A stretch of DNA of 64,000 nucleotides from Marsupella aquatica (taxonomy: Eukaryota > Marchantiophyta). The notes beneath the pieces were generated by a model, which did not search any database, was not told the DNA's origin, and saw only the letters and a program-made list of their open reading frames with translations. The stretch covers positions 19,220,001 to 19,284,000 of the forward strand of contig OZ316892.1 of the NCBI GenBank assembly GCA_973895155.1, given 5' to 3'. Of the stretch, positions 20,380-30,388 are shown piece by piece (the first letter of the stretch is position 1; the number at the start of each line of letters is the position of its first letter). The translations under genes and the position numbers were made by a program.

Positions 20380-23300
20380 GGATTGCTCCTCGCACGTCCT
20401 CAGCCCGCGCCCAGATGGGTCAGATTGGTGAACTGCAACGGATGGATGATTGAAAGATGGATTGAGAGGGGCGTCGACCAACAAACTGGTTGCGCTCTAG
20501 ATCCGATCACCAACATTCAGCAAGCATAAACCAGGATCTGCTTCTCGAATTGTCAAAAATGTGTTCCGAATGTGCAACTTACTTGTGCATCTGTCATCGA
20601 TTTTGTTGCGTCTTGAAGGGATTCTTTGCTACCAGAATGATGAGCCTGCGGCTGTGAGAGACTCCACCGATGCACGAGAGACGGCAGGGATCCCCACGAG
20701 CTTTGCAGCTTCTCATCAGGTGGGCCTCGTTCACTGTACTCTTTCTTCTGAAGACATTTGTTGAACGACAGAAAGGCTTCATTTACAGTACTCTCTCATA
20801 TCACGATGTTATTGGACGAAAGAAACCCCAATGTTGCGCATTTTCATTCACACCTTCGAACGGTGGTCTTTTACAAAACATTTGCAGTTTTGTTTACAAT
20901 CTTTGAATGGCAGTGACACTAATAGAAAGATGTTCCAATGGTTAATGTTCTAATTATTTTTATTGTATTTTCAATTCACGATTGTCACATATATGAAAAT
21001 AGTGGAACATTTTTAGAAATACAATAAACCAGTGGTAGTATTGTCAATGAGAACATATTTAGTGGCAAAATAGTTAATTAAAATTTGTTTTATTTTTAAA
21101 TCCTAAAAGTAAAGTGGTCAAAGTTTACAAAAAAGGGCCCAAACAAAAGATAATGAGGGACAGCAAAAGAGGTTCCAAGCAGACAAACACTGAACTATGA
21201 AAGGAAAGCAGCAGAGGGTCAAGACAGACAAACACTGAAGAAGAGGCAAATAGCCAACCCCCAGGATCTAGAAAGAGGAAAAAAGAAAACAAGGGGGGCA
21301 AGGGCTAACACTCCAATAGTGTGAGGAGCTAATGGTACACATATAATGCAACAGTGTCTTAAGTTGATGGTCCACATGTTTATGGTTCATGTTTAGTGTC
21401 ATGGCTAAATCTACAAGTGGGACATGAATGTACTCTAAGGGAGCAAGCTGCAGGGGCTCACACTAGTATCTACAGCTAGAGGTTTACAATAGATCACTCT
21501 AGGTTAAGCACATTGTAATGTCACTGGAAAGCGCGGGGAAAATGCATGGTCAAAACAGATAATTGTGGTCCTATTGAACCCACTCTTCTTCCATTTTGGT
21601 ATTTTCTTCTTTTTCAAATCACAAGTTTGCATATAAAGTATGTCAGATAACTCATAGTATTCACTCCATATACAGTATAATTGTGTATATGAAATAGTAT
21701 ATCATATTTTGGGAATGTCCAAGTGTTGTCTCAGTATTTGCTATAAAATCACAAGTTTGCATATAAAGTATTTCAGGTAACCCTAAGTATACATTCCATA
21801 TATGGTGTAATTGTGGACATACATAGTATACCATATTTTGGGGAATGTCCAGATAGTAAGACGAATGCCAAACTCAAAAGGAAAGGCAAATGCAACCCCA
21901 AATTACCTAGAAAACACTTTTGTTACTTAATCGTTTTGAAGAAAATGATACTCTCACAGCTACTAAGGTTGTGTAAGGTTGTGTAGGTTGTACAAAGAAC
22001 CAACCAAATTGGAATTACTGAGATACCACAAGGTATATATGTACAGAAGCAAAACAATTCAGCAAAGGTTCTTTTAAATATTAAGGCCGGGTTGCAAAAA
22101 CCTATCTGGGCATGTTGGACAAAGTTGGATGCCATATAGGTTTCTTCTCAGAACCCTGTCTTTGCTTCTGGAAGCTGATGCCCAGATGGGCCATAACATT
22201 TAACTTAGGTACTGAAATGGACCACACTTTTTAATGGATATTCATATTACAATATATTTCTTCTGAGTAAAATATAAAATTTCATAAAGGGTTATGGAGG
22301 TTCACCTGGGTTCTCTGTTAACCACTTGGGCTTATGTTTCTTACTTACACGTGTGTTACTTATCTACTCTTTTGTTCCATAAGGGAAACCTGAAAACTTT
22401 ATCTACTTTTTAGTTACTTGTTCATTGTAGGTATCCCAAATGATCACCCAAATATTGTGCAAAGAGGTACATATATCATTAAACATCATATGTCAATTTC
22501 TTCTCAGAATGAAATCATTAAACATTAAGGTAGATTAATATTTGTGGTCATGATAGCAACGCCTTACAGATACTGATAATTGCTTAAGTATAAATTCAGG
22601 TAGAATCTTTGTTATATTTAATATTAAATTTCAATACATGTGCATGTAAATATTAATATAAGAAACGCCTGAGTGAGGGACTGGAGAACCCATCTATGCT
22701 ACTGACGTACATAAACTACAATCCTGGGAGCCATAAGCTCAGATGGGATCCATCTCCTCCAAGTTAAAATAGACACCAGCCATAGATTCCATGCAAGCTT
22801 AAGGAATCTTATCCATTAGCAAAAGCAATTAAGCTCCCAAATGAGCTTGTAGCTCATAAATGGAGCTTCACTTGGTGGGTGGTATGAATCACCATGTCAA
22901 TTTGTAAATTGTTCTTCTCAATAGTTGACATTTTGATTCAAGGATACTAGCTAAGTTCTGTAAAACCAATGATGAATCAAGGAACAGAGCCATTTAGTTA
23001 TGTATTCAGGAAATAATTCAGTCCTACTAATGTATATTATTTAGTGATTATTTATACTACTTTGAGAATTTGGCTCGCTTTGCAGAAGATGGGCATGCAG
23101 ACAGCTTAGCTTGCATTGTATTCATCCCCCACCGGATCCTGCAACAAGCCCACCTGTTGATTCCATAGGAAAACATGCCTTCAAATTTTGACATGTCATC
23201 CAGGTGGGTGGCTTTAGTGATTTGGGGTGAATTTGATATAATTTAGTGCAGATTTAACACTCCCCTAACGCAATACAAAACTTGAAGTTACTATCTTTGA

Positions 23301-23530
23301 GTTGCCTAGATTGGAGTGGGGAACAGTGGATATGTCCTTTTCGAGAACTGCAGAAATTATAGGGCTCCTTTAGTGATTAATTTTGGAAGACAATTGTTCC
23401 CGTTTAATACCAAGAGATGGCTTGGTATTTTGACAGACAACCATGCACCAAAATGGTCATCTAACATCTTGGTTTGTCAACAAATTCATGGCCCTGAGTA
23501 AGTATTTCATTCACTCAAGTACAACATCTC
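20380..23530. other. AT-rich intergenic tract
   Basis: About 3.1 kb without a supported gene. Contains the 105-bp duplication at 21616-21850. At 23316-23500 an exon-like stretch (GRQLFPFNTKRWLGILTDNH and flanks) ends in a consensus-like donor, CCTGA|GTAAGT. It could be a 5' exon of the gag-like gene, but no acceptor at a sensible distance is evident. Confidence 0.45.
21616..21850. repeat. Tandem-like duplication, 105 bp, period 130
   Basis: Copies at 21616-21720 and 21746-21850 both start aaatcacaagtttgcatat and end ttttgggaatgtcc / ttttggggaatgtcc. They are separated by 25 bp. Both are very AT-rich and non-coding. Confidence 0.9.
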
Positions 23531-25684
23531 ATGGGAGACAGGAGACAAAGTTCAGTTGAGGTTGGGGACAAATTCTCGCGCAATAGTCCAGTTGATGAAG
23601 AGAACAACTATAATTTGAAGGCTCTAACTCAAGCATGGGACATTATAAGGCAGAACAGTGAGCCTAATCCACTGGGCAATGTACTGCGACAATATAGTCA
23701 AGTTGAAGGGAGACTTCCTAGTAACCAAAGGACCCAAACTAATGTAAGAAATGATCTTAGTGCAAATAATGAAATTGATTCATGGGTCAATTTCATGCAA
23801 AAGAATCAAATCAATGACTTGAACAGGCTTAAAGCACAGGCTCAGCCCAATAGAGGGGACATGTTAAGACGAAAGAGTGAACCTAGTGGAAGGAAAAATG
23901 CTAGCCCAAAAAGTGGAGCTAATCCATGGATCAATTTGACACAAAATGGCCAAGCTGATGAGTTCAACAAGCTTAATAAAGGAAAGGCCCAAATCATTGG
24001 AGGGGATAATTTAAGACAAAAGAGAGGAACTAGTGTAGGGAACAATGCTAGTCCCAAATATGAAACTGACTCACTAATCAATCTTATACTAAAGAGCCAA
24101 GCTGACAACTTGAACAAGAGTAAAGGGAATGGCCCAACTGCTGCAAGGCAATTTTTTAGGCAAAAGAGTGAGTCTAATGGAGGTGACAACTTTGGGCAAA
24201 ATATTGAACAAAATGGAGGGGACACTATAAGGCGAAAGAGTCAAGCTGAAGACTTCAATAACGATAATGGATATGAGCCAAGAAAAGTAGAACATAATGT
24301 TTTCCAAAAGAATGAGCTCAATGGACATGAATTTTTTTGGCAAAAAAGCAATAGTAATGGGGATGAGAATTTTAGGCGAAGGAGTGAAACTAATGGAAGA
24401 GACAGATTCAAGCAAAATAGGGAAGCTTACGTTGGAGAACATTTTATTGAGCCAAAGAGTCAAACTTATGGAGGAGGCAGTCTTCACCAAAATAGTGAGA
24501 GATATGAAGGGAACAACTTTCCAGCAAATACTGAACCTAACAAAGTGCAGCAAAACTTTGATTTTGTTCATCCAGATCGCTTTATGCTTAGCAACCCACT
24601 CTTTCATCAAGCTGCACTGCGAGAGAAAACATTTGAGCCAGATGTTGAAAGCTCCACATGGGAAGATAATATTGGATCATCACAACAAACCTTTATTCAA
24701 ACCCTTGGGCAAGTAGTGGCAGAAAGAGCTAGAGCAGCCGCAAAAGTACCAGACGGATATGAAGTAAATTACAAGGGTCTCTTTGTGAAAAAGAAGCCAG
24801 TTATTTCAACTTTGCCTATAGACAAAGTTGAAGAATTGTGTGAAACTCTTAGCTCTACAAGGGTTATTGGAAGATTTCCAAATTGGAACCCTAGTATAAA
24901 AGACATCGAACCATGGATCAAGGAAATGAATGAAAACGGCTTACCTGTGACATTCAATAGACTTATGGGAAATGGCTACTTCATGATGAATGTCCCTGAT
25001 AAGAAAACTCAAAGAGCGGTCATTGGATTAGGACCACAATTCATTGGCAATCATCTTTGTTTGCTACATAAGTGGATACCAAACTTTTCTCCCACATCCC
25101 CATCTAAAGCCAAATATGGGATATGGGTTTCTTTGCAATACCTTCCAGAAGAAATGAGGCCATTCATAGGGGACCTGCTTAAGCCTTTAGGGGAGGTTCT
25201 TGAGGTTATCCCCAATGTGGGTGATGGTATTCACTCTCATGCATGCATTGCCACAGACTTGGAAAAATTTGATCCAGACATTGCTATTACAGGACCTGGA
25301 GGTTTTGTATACAAACAAAGTGTTGACATACATGGGATACCCATAAGATGTTGGATTTGCAAGTCTCCATCGCATGGCTCAGAGAATTGTCCGAAAGGGC
25401 TTTCAGGCGGATTTCAAGGTGATGACAAAGCTGAGAAGGGTTGCAATTGTGAAACAAATAGCAGAGAGTCACACGACAACGAGGACTTTACTGGAGTTCA
25501 CAAAACACGACTCAGTTTCCTGGATCAGAATAGTACCAACTCTATGGGGGATAGCATTCATTCTCACACTTGCCTTTCATCAGGTTCAAATAACTATTGC
25601 AAGATTAAACAGGTGCCAGGTAATGATCACCCTCATGTAATCATAATCTTACCTCCCCTTGTCAGTTTCAAACTGGTGTCATGA
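23531..25684 (+). CDS. Gag-like protein with CCHC knuckle (717 aa)
   Basis: Long intact ORF. Residues about 1-330 are Asn/Gln/Lys/Arg-rich and repeated: three 55-60-aa units (with NPWIN/DSWVN, Q-x-DEFNKLN-x-KAQ, GGDNLRQK), then many 12-16-aa units of the form RQKSESNGGDNF. Residues about 440-560 (IGRFPNWNPSIKDIEPWIKE, GYFMMNVPDKKTQRAVI, KYGIWVSLQYLP) resemble the DUF4283-type RNA-binding fold of plant LINE ORF1/gag proteins. A CCHC knuckle follows at C607-x2-C610-x4-H615-x4-C620 (CWICKSPSHGSENC). It probably binds nucleic acid. No endonuclease or reverse transcriptase ORF follows. A donor-like CCAG|GTAATG near 25617-25625 and acceptor-like sites downstream allow splicing to the next ORF. It could be a domesticated gag gene or an RT-less element. 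Confidence 0.7.
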   Translation: MGDRRQSSVEVGDKFSRNSPVDEENNYNLKALTQAWDIIRQNSEPNPLGNVLRQYSQVEGRLPSNQRTQTNVRNDLSANNEIDSWVNFMQKNQINDLNRLKAQAQPNRGDMLRRKSEPSGRKNASPKSGANPWINLTQNGQADEFNKLNKGKAQIIGGDNLRQKRGTSVGNNASPKYETDSLINLILKSQADNLNKSKGNGPTAARQFFRQKSESNGGDNFGQNIEQNGGDTIRRKSQAEDFNNDNGYEPRKVEHNVFQKNELNGHEFFWQKSNSNGDENFRRRSETNGRDRFKQNREAYVGEHFIEPKSQTYGGGSLHQNSERYEGNNFPANTEPNKVQQNFDFVHPDRFMLSNPLFHQAALREKTFEPDVESSTWEDNIGSSQQTFIQTLGQVVAERARAAAKVPDGYEVNYKGLFVKKKPVISTLPIDKVEELCETLSSTRVIGRFPNWNPSIKDIEPWIKEMNENGLPVTFNRLMGNGYFMMNVPDKKTQRAVIGLGPQFIGNHLCLLHKWIPNFSPTSPSKAKYGIWVSLQYLPEEMRPFIGDLLKPLGEVLEVIPNVGDGIHSHACIATDLEKFDPDIAITGPGGFVYKQSVDIHGIPIRCWICKSPSHGSENCPKGLSGGFQGDDKAEKGCNCETNSRESHDNEDFTGVHKTRLSFLDQNSTNSMGDSIHSHTCLSSGSNNYCKIKQVPGNDHPHVIIILPPLVSFKLVS

Positions 25685-26190
25685 TGCAAATGAGGGCATT
25701 CAGTCTCATACTTGCAATCCATCACGTTTACTATAGGACTAGTTTGCGGGTTAGCAGCCTCCAGTACATTCAAGTCTTGAATGGAACTCATAATATTATA
25801 CCCTCTTACCCATTTTAAACAGAATACCCACCATGTAGATGATGGTATTCACAGTCAACCTGCCCTCCTTCAGTTTGGAGAAGGACAGCAAAGTAAACAA
25901 GCTATCTAGAATTTAACCACCACCCTAGAACCCATTAAATTGACACCTACCTATGACCTCTACATTGCCAGAACACAAAGCAAGACAAGGTATTTGTGAG
26001 CCACAAATCAAGAGCTCAAATGAATGTGTGCCTTGGTTTGTGTTCTGGAAATATATATAGAGGCCACAAATAGGTGTCAACTGATTTGACAGAGTAACAC
26101 TCTAGTATGCTTCAAAATATTGTTCCCTTTCCCTCCTTCAGAATAACTTCCCAACACCAGTGATGGAATTCATTCTCATGCCCACTATGT
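25205..26190 (+). repeat. Five dispersed DGIHSH-encoding units
   Basis: Related 45-60-bp units lie at 25205-25252, 25526-25584, 25684-25730, 25821-25873 and 26140-26190. The shared core is gatggtattcattctcat or close variants, encoding (G)DGIHSH. Several begin after an AG (cagaata...) and end at CAG followed by gt or tt, which looks like exon borders. The first two lie inside the 717-aa ORF and the others in the gap before the next ORF. Confidence 0.75.
25940..26080. mobile_element. Foldback (MITE-like) inverted repeat
   Basis: The left arm, 25940-25984 (ttgacacctacctatgac through gaacacaaagcaag), is the approximate reverse complement of the right arm, 26032-26080 (cttggtttgtgttctgg through aggtgtcaa). 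The loop is about 47 bp. Termini are TTGACACCTA / TAGGTGTCAA. No clear target-site duplication. It lies exactly in the gap between the two long ORFs. Confidence 0.85.
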
Positions 26191-26238
26191 GCCATGTTAG
26201 AGAAAAAATAAAAATAAAAAATATGCCATGTTAGAGAA
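26191..26238. repeat. 14-bp direct repeat flanking an A-rich insert
   Basis: gccatgttagagaa at 26191-26204 and again at 26225-26238 encloses 20 nt of A/T only (aaaataaaaataaaaaatat). The second copy contains the ATG of the 579-aa ORF. It resembles a retroposition target duplication around a bare tail, or a small slippage event. Confidence 0.8.
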
Positions 26239-27967
26239 CTTTAGTTCAAGCGTTACTTGTAAGTTACCTGGGCCGTCTCACCTTGCAAGGGCTTGTACAT
26301 ATCCTCCAAGTGAGGTCATTTGTTCTTGTGCTTGCTTGACACCAGACTTGCAGGGACTCAATCAACACTTGGGAGATAACATAATGCATATGCATTATGA
26401 TTCTTCCCATGAACTAAAGCATTGCCCTCGAGAGCCTGCAGGTGAGGACAGTGCATATTATGGAAATGTATTTCAGGACAATCATTGTAGGAGGCATTTC
26501 TATCAGATAAATGGGACACAAGACTCCAATGCAAAATTTTTACAGCAAACAAAACAATCAACAACAAGAAAACCTCAAATGAAACGAGACCCATGGATTC
26601 CACCTGGAGCAGGTAGGCCAAATTTCAATGGGAGGCAGACCCAGAAGTCCAGCTTCCTCAGGACAAGGAATATATCAAATCTATCCGAAGAGAGGCTGTC
26701 ATATATTCACAACAAGCCTCAAAAGAAGGTTTCCTTGAAGTTTTTTGGAAACGTAAAAGACTTAGAGACTAGACAAAATATATGCAATGCTCATTCACAA
26801 CCTATAGCAAAGCGAATAGTTGCTTGTGTTGGAGTTGACCAGCAGGCGCTGGGACCAGGGAATGCTTGTCAATGCGTTGGTGTACAAAAAACCTATCTTC
26901 CCACTATTCCTTCATGCACAACAGAGGACAATTTGGGCAAGAAGACATCAATCCAAGTTGACCTGGAATTTGGAGAGCAACCAGATATTTGTGGCTTGAA
27001 GGAAAGTATGAGTGATTTGGAACCCTCAATTTCAGGTCCCCTACCTAATATGGCTCCTCAAATTTGCAATACTCTCAAAGAGTGTGAGGATTGTCAACAC
27101 AACCCATGTAGTGAACAAAGTGGCCATTGTCTTCTAGATTTGCATCCACCAAATACACACGGATCAAATGTGAGCAATGCATGCAGAGAATGTGAATTGA
27201 TATTAAACCCGCATAATATGGCTGACGATAACAGGATGACTATTCCTATACATTTCCATCCAAGACCTGGAGTGGGCTCTGAATTGGATAACGAGAGAAT
27301 ATGCCCTTCTCTAACTTTCAATGAAGAAAACAATTTCCCTTCAAGCTTGTATTCAAGACCCATGGTGGAATTTAACATCACCAATGCACATGGAAAAAAC
27401 AAAGAGTATTCTCAATACACTAGTCACTTTGACATGGCTAGTCTCCCTCCTATTTTACAACCAAGACCTACAATGGATTGTGAGACGAATACATCTCGTG
27501 AAAATATGTTGGAGGATCAGGATTTGACCCGCATGTGTGACAAGAAAACCATGTCCCCAGAATCCTATGCAGAATGGACAAGAGATGGTCCATTGAGCAA
27601 TACATATAATCTCAATAAAGAGGGTTTTGGAAACGTGGGCACTAACAACTTGAGTCAATCCCAAGGACCTATATTGAACTCTCAAACAAACAATACTCTT
27701 GTCAGTGAGTCCACACAAACTCAGATGGGCCCAAACACTGATAATTGGCATTGTTGGTCATGCTCAAGGCCCAAGCACCCAATTGTTGTTAGTGGAACAA
27801 TATACAAACAGGCTTCAATCAATTCTAGCACTAACCAAGATCCACCTCCCCCCACATTTGGTGGAACAAATGGTAACAAGCAGGTTGTGGTCAATTCAAG
27901 TGGCAACAAAGACCCTTCTACAATAGACAATACAAAGAGGAATTATAAAAAGGGGTTTTGTTGCTAA
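26228..27967 (+). CDS. 579-aa Asn/Pro/Ser-rich ORF downstream of the gag-like gene, unidentified
   Basis: Intact ORF with low-complexity polar sequence, many Cys and His residues (for example ECEDCQHNPC and HCWSCSRPKHP) and recurring NxPHN, HFHPRPG and LQPRPTM-like phrases. No known domain is recognised. There is no reverse transcriptase, nuclease or transposase motif. Its position 543 bp after the 717-aa ORF, in the same direction and with similar composition, suggests it is the second part of the same gene, joined by splicing across the DGIHSH repeats and the foldback element. The ATG at 26228 may therefore not be the true start. The absence of stops over 1.7 kb suggests recent insertion or selection. 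Confidence 0.55.
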   Translation: MLENFSSSVTCKLPGPSHLARACTYPPSEVICSCACLTPDLQGLNQHLGDNIMHMHYDSSHELKHCPREPAGEDSAYYGNVFQDNHCRRHFYQINGTQDSNAKFLQQTKQSTTRKPQMKRDPWIPPGAGRPNFNGRQTQKSSFLRTRNISNLSEERLSYIHNKPQKKVSLKFFGNVKDLETRQNICNAHSQPIAKRIVACVGVDQQALGPGNACQCVGVQKTYLPTIPSCTTEDNLGKKTSIQVDLEFGEQPDICGLKESMSDLEPSISGPLPNMAPQICNTLKECEDCQHNPCSEQSGHCLLDLHPPNTHGSNVSNACRECELILNPHNMADDNRMTIPIHFHPRPGVGSELDNERICPSLTFNEENNFPSSLYSRPMVEFNITNAHGKNKEYSQYTSHFDMASLPPILQPRPTMDCETNTSRENMLEDQDLTRMCDKKTMSPESYAEWTRDGPLSNTYNLNKEGFGNVGTNNLSQSQGPILNSQTNNTLVSESTQTQMGPNTDNWHCWSCSRPKHPIVVSGTIYKQASINSSTNQDPPPPTFGGTNGNKQVVVNSSGNKDPSTIDNTKRNYKKGFCC

Positions 27968-30388
27968 AGCTAACACAACAAGTTTGACCAAAGTGACCTA
28001 CATGGGGATGCTTACAATTCTGGCTTGACCCAATCTTATCAAACAAAGGCTTGGTTAACAACACACTCAATTTTGACATATCCATTTGGCGCCACACAAA
28101 TTGACGTTTCCTGACAATCATCCACATTCTCATTGGTAAGTGCCAGTGTCTTGAAACTAGTTTGTTTTTGATACAAGCTTTGTGAATGACATTCAATGTA
28201 AATTTACAATCTCAAAGTGGTGCCCATTCAGCTAGGCTCTTTCGATCCACCGGACGAAAGATCCATCTTTCGGTCCACCGGATGCCACCTCTCCATGTTT
28301 TGACTCCCTCGAACCGAAACTACTCCTGGCCCCCCTCTCCATCTTTTGGATCCCTTGAACAGGGACTACTCCTGGCTCCGGGCTCCATCTTTCGGTCCAC
28401 CCCCTGGCCCCACCTCTCCATCAGGGCGTCTCAACCCTGCGCGTTCTAGGACTCCTTCCGGTCACCCGAATGTCTCTGGTCGCCGCCCGATATTGAACAC
28501 CGGTACCCAATATCGGGTCCCAAAAAACCGGGGTCTGAACTTTACCTCGCACCTAAAAGGAGTCCCGGCACGGGGTTTTTCCAAAGCAAAATTGTAACCA
28601 AAAAAACCCGGTAAAAATTTTCCGGTCACCAAATCGGTGGGCCGACCACCTGATCCGGGCGGCCCGCGAGTGTGAAATCCCGGGTGCCATTCGGAATTCC
28701 AAATGCTTAAGTTTGAGACGCCCTATCTTTTGGCTCCCTCGAACCGAAAATACTCCCGGCCCCCCCTTCCATCTTTCTGCCCACCCTCGGACCGTCGCGG
28801 GGGCGCCCTCACCCCCGTTTCTAAAACCCTGCCGAACGTTCGACGGATTTCAGCCTTCGAGCACAGTGGTGGAGCTTCTCGATGTCGACCTCGACATTGC
28901 TGAAGCTCAATGCTCGACCTGCTCGACTCCATTATTGAACTGAAGCTCGACGTTACCTACTCGACCTGCTTCTCGTGCTTGCACTGATCTGATTTAGGGC
29001 TCTGCTCGAAACCTTGAGGCACGTCGAGTGCGGCATTTTGATTCCATTCCCAGGTCAATTCACATTACTGAGCTGGGTCATCGAGCGTACAGGTTTCACA
29101 GAGATCTGTCCGCGTTGCGGTGTGGCCTGCTGCAAGGTGTTGAATCGAGGTGTGTTCGATGTGCAAGGTGATGAAGTAGCTCTACAAGGTGATCGCCTGT
29201 TGCTGCGATATTGTTCCGGTAAGCTAATGCGAGCAAATGAGCACATTGCTCGACCTGGCAATCACGATTTCCTTGAAGATGTAAGGACTTTTAGTAAGTC
29301 GACCCTCAAGTCTGTTCCCTTGCATTAAGATCGTCAGCTACGCTTCAGTGTCAACTAAATGCTCAAGTTCAAGTTAGGGTTTCGAATGTGATAAAGGCCC
29401 CGGGTCACATCGGATGGAAATTGTCATGGAAGGAGATTCGAGTAGCCTGAGTTGTCTCATCCTGAGGCTCCCGGCGAACAGTCGGTCACCACTTTAGAAA
29501 ATCAATTGTCGATCTCAGAAGTTCAACGACACCTACTAGTTTAACCGAGGAGGATCATGCCAATCCAAGCTTTAGATGACCATGAAATGTACAATTATGT
29601 ATTGGAGAGTTATCATTTATATGTAATGATGCTCCTTACGGTGAGGGAAATTGGCAATTCTAGATGAAAGTCAGAGCTGTGTTAATCCTAGCAGCTAAGC
29701 TGCACTTGAGAATGTGCAGTCTTTGAAACCTCGCACAATTTGTTCAGTTCTTCGAAATTGCAGCACATAACTTAGACTCCGAGCCCAAGTTCCTTCTTGT
29801 TTCAATTTTGCGTTCATGATTCTCGGACATTCAACATAGAGCCCAAGTTTCATGCTGGTTTTCATTTTTTCATGATTCTCGGACATTTTAGCAGGGACAG
29901 GGGCAACAAATTTGCGACGGAGCCCTCGCGATACATCCCCAAAACTGCGACTCCTAGATGCAAAGGTGACCGTCGGCTGGTACTGTAGCAGCTCCAACGG
30001 CAGAGAGCCGTCGTCCGTTGTTTTTCAGCCGTCCTCAGAATTGACCTTTCGATGAAACATATGGTACAACTACTTCACAGGAGGATGCAACTGAAGATTC
30101 CTCGGAGCCAGTTCTGAGGACTGAGGACTACAGGAGCGAAATGCTGTGAAATTTATTCAGCAGAGGAGGGCATTCTAAGACAAAGTTCCAGCTCGTGTGA
30201 GAGAGCTCAAAGGCTGCCTCTAGCCTCTCGACTTGGCGCAGGGCAGTAAGAGCCGCCAACCCAAAAGGCTGACTTCAGCGTAGCCTCTGCTGACATTCAC
30301 AGATGATTTCTTGTCAGACAGAACTGGCTTAGTTATCACTGCTCCTCGTCTTTATTTTGGTGCTTCCTCTGCTGGGCGCCGTGTGACG
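27968..30388. other. Intergenic, with C-rich repeats, before the thymidine kinase gene
   Basis: 28200-28860 is C/G-rich with the repeated phrase described separately. 28860-29010 is rich in ctcgac motifs. 29014-29328 holds a 104-aa ORF with no recognised features. 29800-29890 has a short duplication of catgattctcggacatt. The last few hundred bases are presumably the promoter and 5' UTR of the thymidine kinase gene. Confidence 0.5.
28302..28790. repeat. Repeated C-rich module
   Basis: A phrase of about 55 bp (ccctcgaaccgaaactactc, then ctggccccc, then ccatctttcgg) occurs at about 28302-28352, in degenerate form at 28352-28408, and again at 28731-28790. Between copies, 28486-28517 is an inverted repeat with perfect 10-bp arms (cccgatattg / caatatcggg) and a 12-nt loop. 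Confidence 0.75.

Noticed and set aside
23842-24610. Leu/Ser/Phe-rich - strand ORFs (127 and 173 aa) resembling membrane proteins
   Set aside because: They are antisense to the repeat-rich N-terminus of the 717-aa ORF. The hydrophobic look comes from complementing Lys/Asn codons.
29014-29328. 104-aa ORF with CPRCGVACC
   Set aside because: Only four Cys and no second half of a zinc site. No splice or homology support, so left as intergenic.
30311-30388. Upstream extension of thymidine kinase exon 1
   Set aside because: The frame is open but has no ATG before 30389. It starts with TTG, so it is treated as 5' UTR.
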